From Methylobacterium frigidaeris (lineage in GTDB: Bacteria > Pseudomonadota > Alphaproteobacteria > Rhizobiales > Beijerinckiaceae), in the NCBI RefSeq assembly GCF_022179185.1, contig NZ_BPQJ01000032.1, forward strand, positions 1 through 64,000: 64,000 nucleotides of DNA. The letters run 5' to 3'. Below the pieces are notes generated by a model. That model saw only the letters and a list, made by a program, of their open reading frames with translations, did not search any database and had not been told where the DNA came from. Shown one piece after another: positions 1-9,633 of this stretch. Both the position numbers and the translations under genes were made by a program. How positions within the stretch are numbered: the first letter of the stretch is position 1; each line of letters starts with the position of its first letter.

Positions 1-185
1 ACGTCTCCCAGGCGGCGGCCGGCACCGGCGAGGTCACCGGCAACATCGCCGGGGTAGCGGGCGCGGCGGAGGAGACCGGGGCGGCGGCGAGCCAGGTTCT
101 GGCCTCGGCCTCGGAACTGTCGCGCCAGTCCGAGCGCCTGACAGCCGAGGTCGAGCGGTTCCTGACACAGGTCCGGGCGGCCTGA
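1..185 (+). CDS. Methyl-accepting chemotaxis protein, C-terminal end (partial)
   Basis: Only the last 60 codons are in the window; the gene enters from the left and stops with TGA at 183-185. The reading ends in heptad-patterned residues such as AAEETGAAASQVLASASELS followed by a short ERFLTQVRAA tail, which is the usual end of the cytoplasmic signalling hairpin of methyl-accepting chemotaxis proteins. The region around EETGAAASQ matches the distal, methylation-helix part of that domain. The sensory domain cannot be seen, so the ligand is unknown. A decayed fragment of another receptor sensor domain lies at 8.8-9.3 kb. Confidence 0.8.
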   Translation, partial: VSQAAAGTGEVTGNIAGVAGAAEETGAAASQVLASASELSRQSERLTAEVERFLTQVRAA

Positions 186-208
186 CGGCCGCAAGACGGT
201 ACAGGTCC

Positions 209-228
209 GGGCGGCCCGAGGGCCGCCC
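209..228. terminator. GC-rich hairpin between convergent genes
   Basis: GGGCGGCC (209-216) pairs with GGCCGCCC (221-228) across a 4-base loop, between the chemoreceptor stop at 185 and the CoA ligase stop at 238. There is no clear T tract. The position between two converging genes suggests a bidirectional terminator; this is inferred from position and fold only. Confidence 0.45.
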
Positions 229-237
229 CGCGATCCT

Positions 238-1437
238 TCAGCCCACCGGCCGCTCGTCGGCGATGACCTTGCCGTCGTTCGGCAGGCTGCCGGGGGCGAC
301 GAGGGCGACGGTGCCGCGCAGCTTCGTCACCGCCCGCAGCGTCTCGGTCACCGCCTCGGCGAGGGCGGTATCCGTCGTCCCGGCCTCCGCCCGCAGGGTC
401 ATGACGTCGGCCTCGTCGGCCCGGGTCACCACCAGGCGCAGGCGGCCGAGCTCGGGATGGCGGCGGGCGATCTCGGCGACCTGCTCGGGGCGCACGAACA
501 TGCCCTTCACCTTGGCGGCCTGGTCGGCCCGGCCCATCCAGCCGCGGATGCGGTTCCCACCCGGCAAAGCCGCCGTGAGGTCGCCGAGCGCGTAGCGGAT
601 CAGCGGCCGGTCGAGGTCGAGCACCGTGACGACGATCTCGCCGACCTCGCCCTCCGGCACCGGATCGCCTGTGCCCGGCCGCACGATCTCGAGGATCAGC
701 CCGTCGCTGACGAGGAGGCCCGGTTCTCCCGGCGTCTCGTAGGCGATGAAGCCGACATCGGCGGTGGCGTAGGCCTGGCAGGCGGCAATGCCGCGCTCCC
801 GGAACTCGGCCTGGAGCGAGGGCGGGAAGGCGGCGCCGGAGACCAGGGCCTTGACGAGCGACGACACGTCCCGCCCGGCCTTGGCGCCGGCATCGAGCAG
901 CACCTTGAGGAAGTCCGGCGTGCCGACATAGCCGGCGGGCCGGTAGGCCTCGATCAGGTCGAGCTGCTGCTCGGTGTTGCCCGGCCCGGCCGGGATCACC
1001 GCGCAGCCGAGCGCCCGGGCGGCGGTGTCGAAGATGAAGCCGCCCGGCGTCAGGTGATAGCCGAAGGTGTTGAGCACCACCTCGCCGGGTTCGAAGCCCG
1101 CGGCCGCCAGCGCCGGCGCGCCGCCCCACGGATCCTCGCCCGCCCGCTGCGGCTCGAAGATCGGTCCCGGCGAGGTGAACAGGCGCGCAAACCCCCCGGC
1201 CGGCCCCGGCACGAAGCCGCCGAAGGGCAGGGCCTCGCGCTGGCGCGCCGGCATCTCGCCCTTGCGCAGCACCGGCAGGTGGGCCAGCGCCGCGCGGTCG
1301 GTCACCGTGGCGGGGTCGATCCCGGCGAGGTGGGCGGCGTAGGCGGGAGCCTGAAGGGCGGCGACGAGGGCGGCCGGGAGGCGGGCGAGGAGGGTGGCTT
1401 CGGGGGTGGTGGGAGTTTGGGGTTTGTCGTGGGTCAT
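238..1437 (-). CDS. PaaK-like AMP-dependent CoA ligase family protein
   Basis: A 399-residue protein of the phenylacetate-CoA ligase-like branch of adenylate-forming enzymes, which activate a carboxylate to acyl-AMP and then acyl-CoA. Family landmarks are NTFGYHLTPGG (about 124-134), the YVGTPDFLKVLL segment (about 169-180), the core YATADVGFIAYE (about 222-233), the hinge aspartate region DLDRPLIRYALGDL, and the C-terminal KVKGMFVRPEQV lid. The usual Ser/Thr/Gly-rich P-loop is represented only by FTSPGPIFEP, as in a PaaK-like subgroup often found beside branched-chain amino acid ABC transporters. No transporter is next to it here. The substrate is probably an aromatic or branched acid, but nothing in the sequence fixes it. 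The ATG at 1437 gives the usual family length. Confidence 0.75.
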   Translation of the reverse strand: MTHDKPQTPTTPEATLLARLPAALVAALQAPAYAAHLAGIDPATVTDRAALAHLPVLRKGEMPARQREALPFGGFVPGPAGGFARLFTSPGPIFEPQRAGEDPWGGAPALAAAGFEPGEVVLNTFGYHLTPGGFIFDTAARALGCAVIPAGPGNTEQQLDLIEAYRPAGYVGTPDFLKVLLDAGAKAGRDVSSLVKALVSGAAFPPSLQAEFRERGIAACQAYATADVGFIAYETPGEPGLLVSDGLILEIVRPGTGDPVPEGEVGEIVVTVLDLDRPLIRYALGDLTAALPGGNRIRGWMGRADQAAKVKGMFVRPEQVAEIARRHPELGRLRLVVTRADEADVMTLRAEAGTTDTALAEAVTETLRAVTKLRGTVALVAPGSLPNDGKVIADERPVG

Positions 1438-1483
1438 ACGAGGCGTCCTCCCGGTTCGTGTTTGTTGGTGGAGCTGTGCAGAT

Positions 1484-1975
1484 TCAGCTCTTGGTGTCGC
1501 TCTCCCAGCGATGTTGCGCCAATAGAGCGTCCAAGAGGAATGGGCGGCAACTTCGTCGCCCGCAGCCGTGCGATGGCATCCGGAAGATCGAGCAGACCGC
1601 GGCGAGCTGCCAGCGACAGCAGGCCGAGCGTGCCAGTGACGGCAAAGCCCCGCGCTCGGGCTCCCTGCACCCCGTCGCGGTCGTCCATCGGGATGAGGTC
1701 GGCGGCGAGCGCGCTGGCGAGCATGATGGTGGCCCGCTCTCCATCGTCCAGGGCATCAAGTCCGGATCGCCGTGGCCCAGCGTCGAATCGATCGCGAGCC
1801 AGGACGGCGGCGCGTCGATCCAGGCTCGCACCGCATTGGGTGTGGCCGGATGTGATAGGTCGCGCCGGACCGCCTCGGGAACGGCGACGCGCTTGACCAA
1901 GTGGGGGAGCTGGGCTTCCTGGCCGATGAGCACCAAATCGTTCAGCGGCCCAGTGTCGGAGGCGGCGAGGCACAA
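1484..1975 (-). pseudogene. PIN-domain toxin (DUF3368 family), frameshifted
   Basis: The reading from a TTG at 1975 begins ASDTGPLNDLVLIG and continues through VPEAVRRDLSHPATPNAVRAWI, which is the start of a DUF3368 PIN-domain ribonuclease. Near 1755-1770 the homology moves to the next frame (ALDDGERATIMLASALAADLIPMDDRDG, here described in parts, then ARARGFAVTGTLGLLSLAARRGLLDLP), and near 1540-1553 it returns to the first frame (FLLDALLAQHRWESD, stop at 1484). Two opposite shifts therefore break an otherwise nearly complete gene. PIN toxins cut RNA using conserved acidic residues, and the middle acidic residues lie in the shifted section. It follows the UPF0175 antitoxin by 4 bases. It is either a decayed toxin or carries two sequencing errors. 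Confidence 0.7.
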
Positions 1976-1979
1976 GACG

Positions 1980-2243
1980 TCACAGGCCGAGGCGATTGAG
2001 GTCGCGCAGATCCTGCATCAGGTCTGCGTAGTGGTAATCAGTATAGACACCTCGCTCCTTCAGGTAGGCATCGAGCGCCGTTCGGGTGCCGAAGCCGAGG
2101 AGACGGCGCAATTCGGGTTGTGTCAGCCGTCGAGCCCGAAACTCCTCCACGGCAAGCCCTTCCAGGGCGCGACGGGCAAGCGCGTCGCTGTCTGTGCCCA
2201 TGCGCTCGGCGAGATCGTCGGGAATGCGGACCGTGAGGTTCAT
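1980..2243 (-). CDS. UPF0175 family antitoxin
   Basis: An 87-residue protein with the UPF0175 pattern: an N-terminal NLTVRIPDDLAERM ribbon-like segment, then ALARRALEGLAVEEFRARRL, LTQPELRRLLGF and a C-terminal ERGVYTDYHYADLMQDL. UPF0175 proteins are the antitoxin partners of DUF3368 PIN toxins, and the broken toxin gene starts 4 bases downstream. The ATG at 2243 overlaps the stop of the Phd-like gene (ATGA), so all three are one transcript. It probably binds DNA as well as the toxin; that is family knowledge. Confidence 0.8.
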   Translation of the reverse strand: MNLTVRIPDDLAERMGTDSDALARRALEGLAVEEFRARRLTQPELRRLLGFGTRTALDAYLKERGVYTDYHYADLMQDLRDLNRLGL

Positions 2244-2521
2244 GGATCAGAGTCTAGCGTGGAAAGCGCCGCATGCGACGGGCAAGCGTCTTTCGCGGTG
2301 CCATGCTCGGGAAGCACCAGGTCCGCCCGGGGCTCGGGAGCGAGCAGCAGGTCCTTTAGGGTCGGCCGGGCCTCCTGCTGGAGGCGTTTCCACTCACGGA
2401 TCGGCACGAGGACCGCCGCGTCCTCACTATCGGTCGTGACGAGCTGTGGGCCCTCTTTCAGGCAGGTATCGGGGATCTCGCCGAAGCGCGCCTCCGCGTC
2501 CTGAATGGGCCAGCTTTTCAT
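2240..2521 (-). CDS. Phd/YefM family antitoxin
   Basis: From the ATG at 2521 the 93-residue product reads MKSWPIQDAEARFGEIPDTC and later VLVPIREWKRLQQ, the Phd/YefM fold that binds operator DNA and neutralises a toxin with its C-terminal tail. The segment RPTLKDLLLAPEPRADLVLP is typical of rhizobial members. The last 25 or so residues (HGTAKDACPSHAALSTLDSDP) lack the usual Arg/Pro-rich tail, so the toxin-binding end may be altered. A VapC or Doc toxin would be expected next; instead the UPF0175 gene follows with a 4-base overlap. An upstream ATG at 2560 exists, but the family begins at the MKSWP methionine. Confidence 0.8.
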   Translation of the reverse strand: MKSWPIQDAEARFGEIPDTCLKEGPQLVTTDSEDAAVLVPIREWKRLQQEARPTLKDLLLAPEPRADLVLPEHGTAKDACPSHAALSTLDSDP

Positions 2522-2620
2522 GGGCAGGATCCCGCGTGCGTGGACGTTGCATCGTATCACGGAAGACGCGGAGCGGATGCTCGCCCCCGTGCGTCGCGAC
2601 GGCGGCCTCCGGGCTTCGCG

Positions 2621-3487
2621 TCACCCCACCCGTGCCAGCAGCCGCTCCGCCCGCCGCAGGTGCGGCCGGTCGAACATCTCGCCGTCGATCCCGACCACGC
2701 CGACCCCCGGCGCCGCGGCGAAGGCGGCCACGACCTTGCGCGCCTGGGTGAGCGCAGCCTCGGTCGGCGTGAAGGCCTCGTTGATGACCGGAACTTGCGC
2801 CGGATGGATCGCCATCTTGCCGACGAACCCGTCGCGCCGGGCCTCCCGGCACTCGCGGGCCAAGCCCTCGAGATCGCGGAAATGGGCGTTGATGGTGTCG
2901 ATGGCATCGACTTCCGCCGCCGTCGCCGCCATCAGGGTCAGGTTGCGGGCGAGCTGGAACGGCGCGCTCCAGGCGCCGTCCTCAGCCCTGTTGGTCTCGG
3001 CGCCGATGTCCGCCGAGAGGTCTTCCGCCCCCCAGGTGACGCCCGAGAGCCGCGGGCTCGCCCCGGGCAGGGTCTGGAGCGCGAAGACCGCCCGCGCCGT
3101 CTCCGTGGCGATCGGGAGAATGCGGGTGGCGCCGTCGGGAAGCCCGGCTTCCGCCTCGTAGACGGCGAGGCGCGCCCCGAGCTGCGCCACGTCGGGACCG
3201 CCGGCGGCCTTCGGCAGCATGATCCCGTCGGGGGCGTGCGGCATCACCGCCGTGAGGTCGTCCTCGGTCAGGCCGGTGTCGAGAGCGTTGACGCGGACGT
3301 AGAGCTTCGGCCGGCGGGCCTGCTCCTGCATCCGCGCCAGGAAGGCGGCAGCGACCTCGCGCGCTTTCGGCTTCTCCGCCAGCGCGACGGAATCCTCCAG
3401 GTCGAGGATCAGGGCGTCGGCGCCGACCTCCAGGCCCTTCTCCTGCTTGCGGGGGGAATCGCCGGGCACGAACAGCAGCGAGCGCAT
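2621..3487 (-). CDS. CoA ester lyase, CitE/HpcH family (probable (R)-3-hydroxy-3-methylglutaryl-CoA lyase)
   Basis: A 288-residue TIM-barrel lyase of the CitE/HpcH family. It starts RSLLFVPGDSPRKQEK and has the metal and substrate segments ALILDLEDSVA (about 25-35), YVRVNALDTGL (about 62-72), PKAAGGPDV, the metal-binding WGAEDLSADIGAE (about 151-163) and KMAIHPAQVPVIN near the C-terminus. It is the last gene of an isovaleryl-CoA operon, 6 bases after the MaoC-type hydratase. The same neighbours (CitE-like, MaoC-like, acyl-CoA dehydrogenase, biotin-dependent carboxylase) occur in the Mycobacterium tuberculosis Rv2498c region, where the CitE-like enzyme is a beta-hydroxyacyl-CoA lyase of leucine and itaconate breakdown. 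The same role here, giving acetoacetate and acetyl-CoA, is inferred from context. Malyl-, citramalyl- or methylmalyl-CoA cleavage are alternatives. Confidence 0.75.
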   Translation of the reverse strand: MRSLLFVPGDSPRKQEKGLEVGADALILDLEDSVALAEKPKAREVAAAFLARMQEQARRPKLYVRVNALDTGLTEDDLTAVMPHAPDGIMLPKAAGGPDVAQLGARLAVYEAEAGLPDGATRILPIATETARAVFALQTLPGASPRLSGVTWGAEDLSADIGAETNRAEDGAWSAPFQLARNLTLMAATAAEVDAIDTINAHFRDLEGLARECREARRDGFVGKMAIHPAQVPVINEAFTPTEAALTQARKVVAAFAAAPGVGVVGIDGEMFDRPHLRRAERLLARVG

Positions 3488-3493
3488 GGCTCT

Positions 3494-3984
3494 TCAAGCC
3501 TCCGCCGCAGGGCGCTTGCGCATCATCGCCTGGCGGCGGCACTCGGCCACCAGGGTGCCGTCCTGCTTGTAGGCGCGGTGGACGAACTCGACGATGCCGG
3601 CGGTCGGCCGCGAGCGCGACTCGCGCTTGGCGACGACCTCCGTGGTGACATTCACCGTGTCGCCCTCGAACAGGGGGGCGGGAAATCGCGTCTCGGTCAT
3701 GCCGAGATTGCCGATGGTGGTGCCCACCGTCGTGTCGTTGACCGAAATGCCGATCATCAGCCCGAGCGTGAACAGCGAGTTCATCAGCGGCCGGCCCCAC
3801 TCGGTCTCGGTGGCGCAGAAATGCGCGTCGATGTGGAGCGGCTGCGGGTTGAGGGTCATGTTGGAAAAGAGCATGTTGTCCATCTGCGTCACCGTGCGGG
3901 TGAGGCGATGGCGCAAGGTCGCGCCGACCTCGAAATCCTCGAAGTACAGCCCGCCGCGCGGGTGGGTCGAAGCCGGGATCGTGC

Positions 3985-3988
<4 letters not shown>
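3494..3988 (-). CDS. MaoC-like (R)-specific enoyl-CoA hydratase
   Basis: A 164-residue hot-dog-fold hydratase. The reading GLYFEDFEVGATLRHRLTRTVTQ is the MaoC start; NPQPLHIDAHF (about 51-61) holds the catalytic histidine and GRPLMNSLFTLGL follows. The GTG at 3988 overlaps the stop of the carboxylase alpha gene by 4 bases (GTGA), which fixes the start. In this operon the enzyme most likely hydrates 3-methylglutaconyl-CoA, replacing the crotonase-type LiuC of the classical pathway, and passes its product to the CitE-like lyase. MaoC hydratases normally make the (R)-hydroxyacyl-CoA. Related family members act on mesaconyl- or itaconyl-CoA, so the exact substrate is an inference. Confidence 0.8.
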
Positions 3989-5931
<1,943 letters not shown>

Positions 5932-5938
5932 GGCATCC

Positions 5939-7546
5939 TCACATCCGGAACAGGCCGAACCGGGTCTCCGGCACCGGCGCGTTGAGGCAGGCCGAGAGGG
6001 AGAGGCCGAGCACGCGGCGCGTCTCCTCCGGCAGGATGATGCCGTCGTCCCAGAGCCGCGCAGTGGCGTAGTAGGGCGAGCCCTCCTCCTCGAAGCCGGC
6101 GCGGATTGGCGCCTTGAACGCCTCTTCGTCTTCCGCGCTCCAGGCGCCGCCGCCGGCCTCGATGTTGTCGCGGCGGACGGTGGCGAGCACGCTCGCCGCT
6201 TGCTCGGCCCCCATCACCGAGATGCGCGAGTTCGGCCAGGCGAACAGGAAGCGCGGGGAATAAGCCCGGCCGCACATGCCGTAATTGCCCGCCCCGTAGG
6301 AGCCGCCGACGATCACCGTGAGCTTCGGCACCGCCGCGGTGGCCACCGCCGTCACGAGCTTCGCCCCATTCTTGGCGATGCCGCCGGCCTCGACCTCACG
6401 CCCGACCATGAAGCCGGAGATGTTCTGGAGGAAAATCAGCGGGATCCGCCGCTGACAGCACAATTCGATGAAGTGCGCGCCTTTCAGCGCGCTCTCCGAG
6501 TAGAGGATGCCATTGTTGGCCAGGATCCCGACCGGCATGCCGTGCAGCCGGGCGAAGCCCGTGACCAGGGTGGTGCCGTAGAGCCGCTTGAACTCGTCGA
6601 ACTCCGAGCCGTCGACGAGGCGGGCGATCAACTCGCGGGCATCGTACTGCTTGCGCAGATCCACCGGCACCAGGGCGTCGAGGTCGTCCGCGCCGTAGGC
6701 CGGATCGACGGGGCTGACGATGTCGAGGTCCGGGCGCTTGACGGTGTTGAGGCCGCCGACGATGCGGCGCAGGATCGCCAGCGCGTGGGCATCGTCGGTG
6801 GCGTAGTGGTCGGCGACGCCCGACAGGCGGGCATGGACGTCGGCGCCGCCGAGATCCTCGGCACTCACCACCTCGCCGGTCGCGGCCTTCACCAGGGGAG
6901 GACCGCCGAGGAAGATCGTGCCCTGGCGGCGTACGATCACGCTCTCGTCCGACATCGCCGGCACGTAGGCGCCGCCGGCGGTGCAGGAGCCCATCACGCA
7001 GGCGATCTGCGGGATGCCGGCGGCCGACATCTGCGCCTGGTTGTAGAAGATCCGGCCGAAATGCTCGCGGTCGGGAAAGACTTCCGTCTGCTGCGGCAGG
7101 TTGGCGCCGCCGGAATCGACGAGGTAGAGGCAGGGCAGGCGGTTCTGGAGCGCGATCTCCTGCGCCCGCAGGTGCTTCTTGACCGTCAGGGGGTAGTAGG
7201 TCCCGCCCTTGATGGTGGCGTCGTTGCAGACCACCATCACCTCGCGGCCGGCCACCCGGCCGATGCCGGTGATCACGCCGGCGGCGTGGATCTCCTCGCC
7301 GTACATCCCGTTCGCGGCCAAGCCCCCGACCTCCAGGAACGGCGAGCCCGGATCGAGCAGGCGCAGCACCCGGTCGCGCGGCAAGAGCTTGCCGCGGGCG
7401 ACGTGGCGCTCGCGGGCACGCTCGGGCCCGCCGGCGGCGGCCTTGGCGCGGTGGGCCTTCAGGGTGGCGCGCAGCTGCTCCCAAGCCGCGCGGTTCTGCT
7501 CCGCCGCCCCGGAGGCGAGGTCGGCGCTGGTGGGGATGACCGGCAT
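5939..7546 (-). CDS. mccB: Methylcrotonyl-CoA carboxylase, carboxyltransferase beta subunit
   Basis: A 535-residue carboxyltransferase with two crotonase-like halves. LLPRDRVLRLLDPGSPFLEVGGLA begins the N half (about residues 54-75 by segment), followed by LYLVDSGGANLPQQTEVFPD and VMGSCTAGGAYVPAMSDE, the oxyanion and acyl-CoA part. The C half has GILANNGILYSESALKGAHF, LIFLQNISGFMVG and GSYGAGNYGMCGRAYSPRF, here cited in short pieces. These are hallmarks of methylcrotonyl-CoA carboxylase beta chains. It accepts the carboxyl group from biotin on the alpha subunit. It lies 25 bases after the isovaleryl-CoA dehydrogenase gene and 7 bases before the alpha gene, so the subunits are made together. 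Confidence 0.92.
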   Translation of the reverse strand: MPVIPTSADLASGAAEQNRAAWEQLRATLKAHRAKAAAGGPERARERHVARGKLLPRDRVLRLLDPGSPFLEVGGLAANGMYGEEIHAAGVITGIGRVAGREVMVVCNDATIKGGTYYPLTVKKHLRAQEIALQNRLPCLYLVDSGGANLPQQTEVFPDREHFGRIFYNQAQMSAAGIPQIACVMGSCTAGGAYVPAMSDESVIVRRQGTIFLGGPPLVKAATGEVVSAEDLGGADVHARLSGVADHYATDDAHALAILRRIVGGLNTVKRPDLDIVSPVDPAYGADDLDALVPVDLRKQYDARELIARLVDGSEFDEFKRLYGTTLVTGFARLHGMPVGILANNGILYSESALKGAHFIELCCQRRIPLIFLQNISGFMVGREVEAGGIAKNGAKLVTAVATAAVPKLTVIVGGSYGAGNYGMCGRAYSPRFLFAWPNSRISVMGAEQAASVLATVRRDNIEAGGGAWSAEDEEAFKAPIRAGFEEEGSPYYATARLWDDGIILPEETRRVLGLSLSACLNAPVPETRFGLFRM

Positions 7547-7571
7547 CGGCTGGGACCTCAGGCGGACTGTG

Positions 7572-8744
7572 TTACGCGGACTTGGCGAAGAGCTCGCGGC
7601 CGATCAGCATCCGGCGGATCTCGCTGGTGCCGGCGCCGATCTCGTAGAGCTTGGCGTCGCGGAGCAGGCGCCCGGTCGGGTAGTCGTTGATGTAGCCGTT
7701 GCCGCCCAGCAGCTGGATCGCGTCGAGGGCGCATTGCGTCGCCCGCTCGGCGGCGTAGAGGATCGCGCCCGCGGCATCCTCGCGAGTGGTCTCGCCGCGG
7801 TCGCAGGCCTGGGCCACGGCGTAGACATAGGCCTTGGCGGCGTTGGTCGACACGTACATGTCGGCGAGCTTGCCCTGGACCAGCTGGAACTCGCCGATCG
7901 CCTGGCCGAACTGCTTGCGCTCGTGCACGTAGGGCATCACCACGTCGAGGCAGGCCTGCATGATGCCGAGCGGCCCCGCCGCCAGCACCGCCCGCTCGTA
8001 GTCGAGGCCCGACATCAGCACGTTGACGCCGCGGCCGACCTGGCCGAGCACGTTCTCCTCGGGGATCTCGCATTCCTCGAAGACCAGCTCGCAGGTGTCC
8101 GAGCCGCGCATGCCGAGCTTGTCGAGCTTCTGGGCGGTCGAGAACCCCTTCATGCCCTTCTCGACCAGGAAAGCGGTGATGCCGCGCGGGCCGGCCTGCG
8201 GGTCGGTCTTGGCGTACACCACCAGGGTCTCGGCGACCGGGCCGTTGGTGATCCACATCTTCGAGCCGGTGAGGACGTAGCGGTCGCCCCGCTTCTCGGC
8301 GCGGGTGCGCATCGACACCACGTCCGAGCCCGCGCCCGGCTCCGACATCGCGAGCGCCCCGACATGCTCGCCGGAGATGAGCTTCGGCAGGTACTTGCGC
8401 TTCTGCGCGTCCGAGCCGTTGCGGGTGATCTGGTTGACGCACAAATTCGAGTGCGCGCCGTAGGACAGGCCGACCGAGGCCGAGGCCCGCGACACCTCCT
8501 CCATCGCCACGCAATGGGCGAGGTAGCCGAGGCCGAGCCCCCCGTACTCTTCCTCGACCGTGATGCCGTGCAGGCCGAGCGCCCCCATCTCGGGCCACAG
8601 GTCGCGCGGGAAGGTGTTGGTGCGGTCGATCTCCTCGGCCCGCGGCGCGATCTTGTCCCGCGCGAAGGTGCGCACGCTGTCGCGGATCGCCTCGGCGGTC
8701 TCGCCCAGGCCGAAATTGAACTCACGCGCGGCGTTCGGGATCAT
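7572..8744 (-). CDS. ivd: Isovaleryl-CoA dehydrogenase
   Basis: A 390-residue acyl-CoA dehydrogenase that oxidises isovaleryl-CoA to 3-methylcrotonyl-CoA with FAD, the first committed step after leucine transamination and decarboxylation. LAMSEPGAGSDVVSM (131-145) and MWITNGPVAETLVVYAKT are FAD and substrate segments. The catalytic base is in SGLDYERAVLAAGPLGIMQ (Glu250), the position used by isovaleryl-CoA dehydrogenases and not the C-terminal glutamate of short- and medium-chain enzymes. The end LLRDAKLYEIGAGTSEIRRMLIGREL is the usual C-terminal helix. It is the first gene of the operon and has a palindrome about 30 bases upstream. The ATG at 8744 gives the normal length. Confidence 0.93.
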   Translation of the reverse strand: MIPNAAREFNFGLGETAEAIRDSVRTFARDKIAPRAEEIDRTNTFPRDLWPEMGALGLHGITVEEEYGGLGLGYLAHCVAMEEVSRASASVGLSYGAHSNLCVNQITRNGSDAQKRKYLPKLISGEHVGALAMSEPGAGSDVVSMRTRAEKRGDRYVLTGSKMWITNGPVAETLVVYAKTDPQAGPRGITAFLVEKGMKGFSTAQKLDKLGMRGSDTCELVFEECEIPEENVLGQVGRGVNVLMSGLDYERAVLAAGPLGIMQACLDVVMPYVHERKQFGQAIGEFQLVQGKLADMYVSTNAAKAYVYAVAQACDRGETTREDAAGAILYAAERATQCALDAIQLLGGNGYINDYPTGRLLRDAKLYEIGAGTSEIRRMLIGRELFAKSA

Positions 8745-8770
8745 CGGCGCCCTCCCTGGATTTTCCGCAT

Positions 8771-8794
8771 TTATACGAACGATCGTTTTTTAAG
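8771..8794. promoter_or_regulatory. Palindrome upstream of the isovaleryl-CoA operon
   Basis: AACGATCGTT (8778-8787) is a perfect 10-base palindrome inside a longer partly symmetrical AT-rich stretch running to 8794. It sits about 30 bases before the dehydrogenase start, where the promoter should be. Sites of this size and shape are common for TetR-family regulators of acyl-CoA catabolism. No regulator gene is adjacent, so the factor is unknown. Confidence 0.4.
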
Positions 8795-8834
8795 ACAAGC
8801 CTCCCTGCACCCCCTGCGTGGCGCCGGCCGGTCC

Positions 8835-9294
8835 CGAACGTGGAGCATGCCGCCGTGCTGCGCGACGTCGCACGTGGGCCATGGCCCGATCGGCCTGATT
8901 GCGCGAAGGGCTGCCGAGGGTGGAAAGGAGTCGGTTGGCCTTTCGGACATCCTCGTTGCGCGCGGCGAGCTCGGCCGCTCGGCGCGTCAGCATGTCGAAG
9001 CGCTGGAGATCGGCCTTCAGGGCATCGATGTCGGCGACGGGACCGACGTGCCGCTCGCGCGACAGGCGTCGATCCGCTCGATGACGGTGGCGAAGAAGCT
9101 CTCGTAGCTCTCGCGCTGCTTGGCGATCTGGGCGTCGTCACGCGACACGACGGCGTTGCGCACCGCCTGTCGGGTCTCGGCGAGGTTGCTCCGCAGGTCG
9201 GTGAGAGCGGCCCTGCGGACGAAGGGGCCGTCAATGACGGCGTTCATGCGCTCGTTGCCCTCGGACAGTTCCTGGATGCCGACGTAGAACCTTG
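8835..9294 (-). pseudogene. Methyl-accepting chemotaxis protein fragment (sensor domain only)
   Basis: Read leftwards from about 9294 this gives YVGIQELSEGNERM, then ALTDLRSNLAETRQAVRNAV and ESYESFFATVIERIDACRA, which look like a four-helix-bundle chemoreceptor sensor domain. The reading stops at 9017, and the homology resumes in another frame as RRAAELAARNEDVRKANRLL and SPSRNQADRAMAHV. No transmembrane segment, HAMP or signalling domain follows, because the isovaleryl-CoA operon begins. It is a remnant with at least one frameshift, and it marks a place where DNA was lost or gained. Boundaries are approximate. Confidence 0.6.
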
Positions 9295-9321
9295 TCGATC
9301 GCAGCAGAAGTGGCCTTCAGC

Positions 9322-9633
9322 TCACAGAGCAGTCAGTATGGCTACGGCTGCCAAGATGATACCTGGCACGTTCGCGCAAACGAGGGGCCAATCCTTTCGG
9401 GTTCTGAAGGCGCCATATGCCGCCCATAGCGCCGCAGCGACAAGCGCGGCGGCGGGCTGAATCACGGAGCCTTTATTTCCATCAAGGTTTCGCGCGATCT
9501 GATCGATGTAAGCGAAGAACATCGATACGGAAGCCGCCGTGGCAACCCACCCTATGATCGCGATTGGCGGACGCCCCTTTACCGTCGTCTGCGGTTTAGT
9601 TGTCACGGCGCTACCGGCTGCCGGATCTATCAT
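9322..9633 (-). CDS. SemiSWEET family sugar transporter
   Basis: A 103-residue protein with three predicted membrane helices: IAIIGWVATAASVSMFFAYI (about 24-43), IQPAAALVAAALWAAYGAF (about 58-76) and VPGIILAAVAILTAL (about 89-103). The pattern YIDQIARNLDGNKGSVIQP, then LWAAYG, KDWPLVCAN and PGI matches bacterial SemiSWEETs, which dimerise to form a sugar channel-like transporter in the inner membrane. The GNKGSVIQP and DWPL-N-PG motifs are closest to the version common in Firmicutes and lactobacilli. An ordinary-length start at 9633 was used, leaving a 23-residue polar N-terminus. The substrate is unknown. It lies alone in a region of gene remnants. Confidence 0.75.
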   Translation of the reverse strand: MIDPAAGSAVTTKPQTTVKGRPPIAIIGWVATAASVSMFFAYIDQIARNLDGNKGSVIQPAAALVAAALWAAYGAFRTRKDWPLVCANVPGIILAAVAILTAL

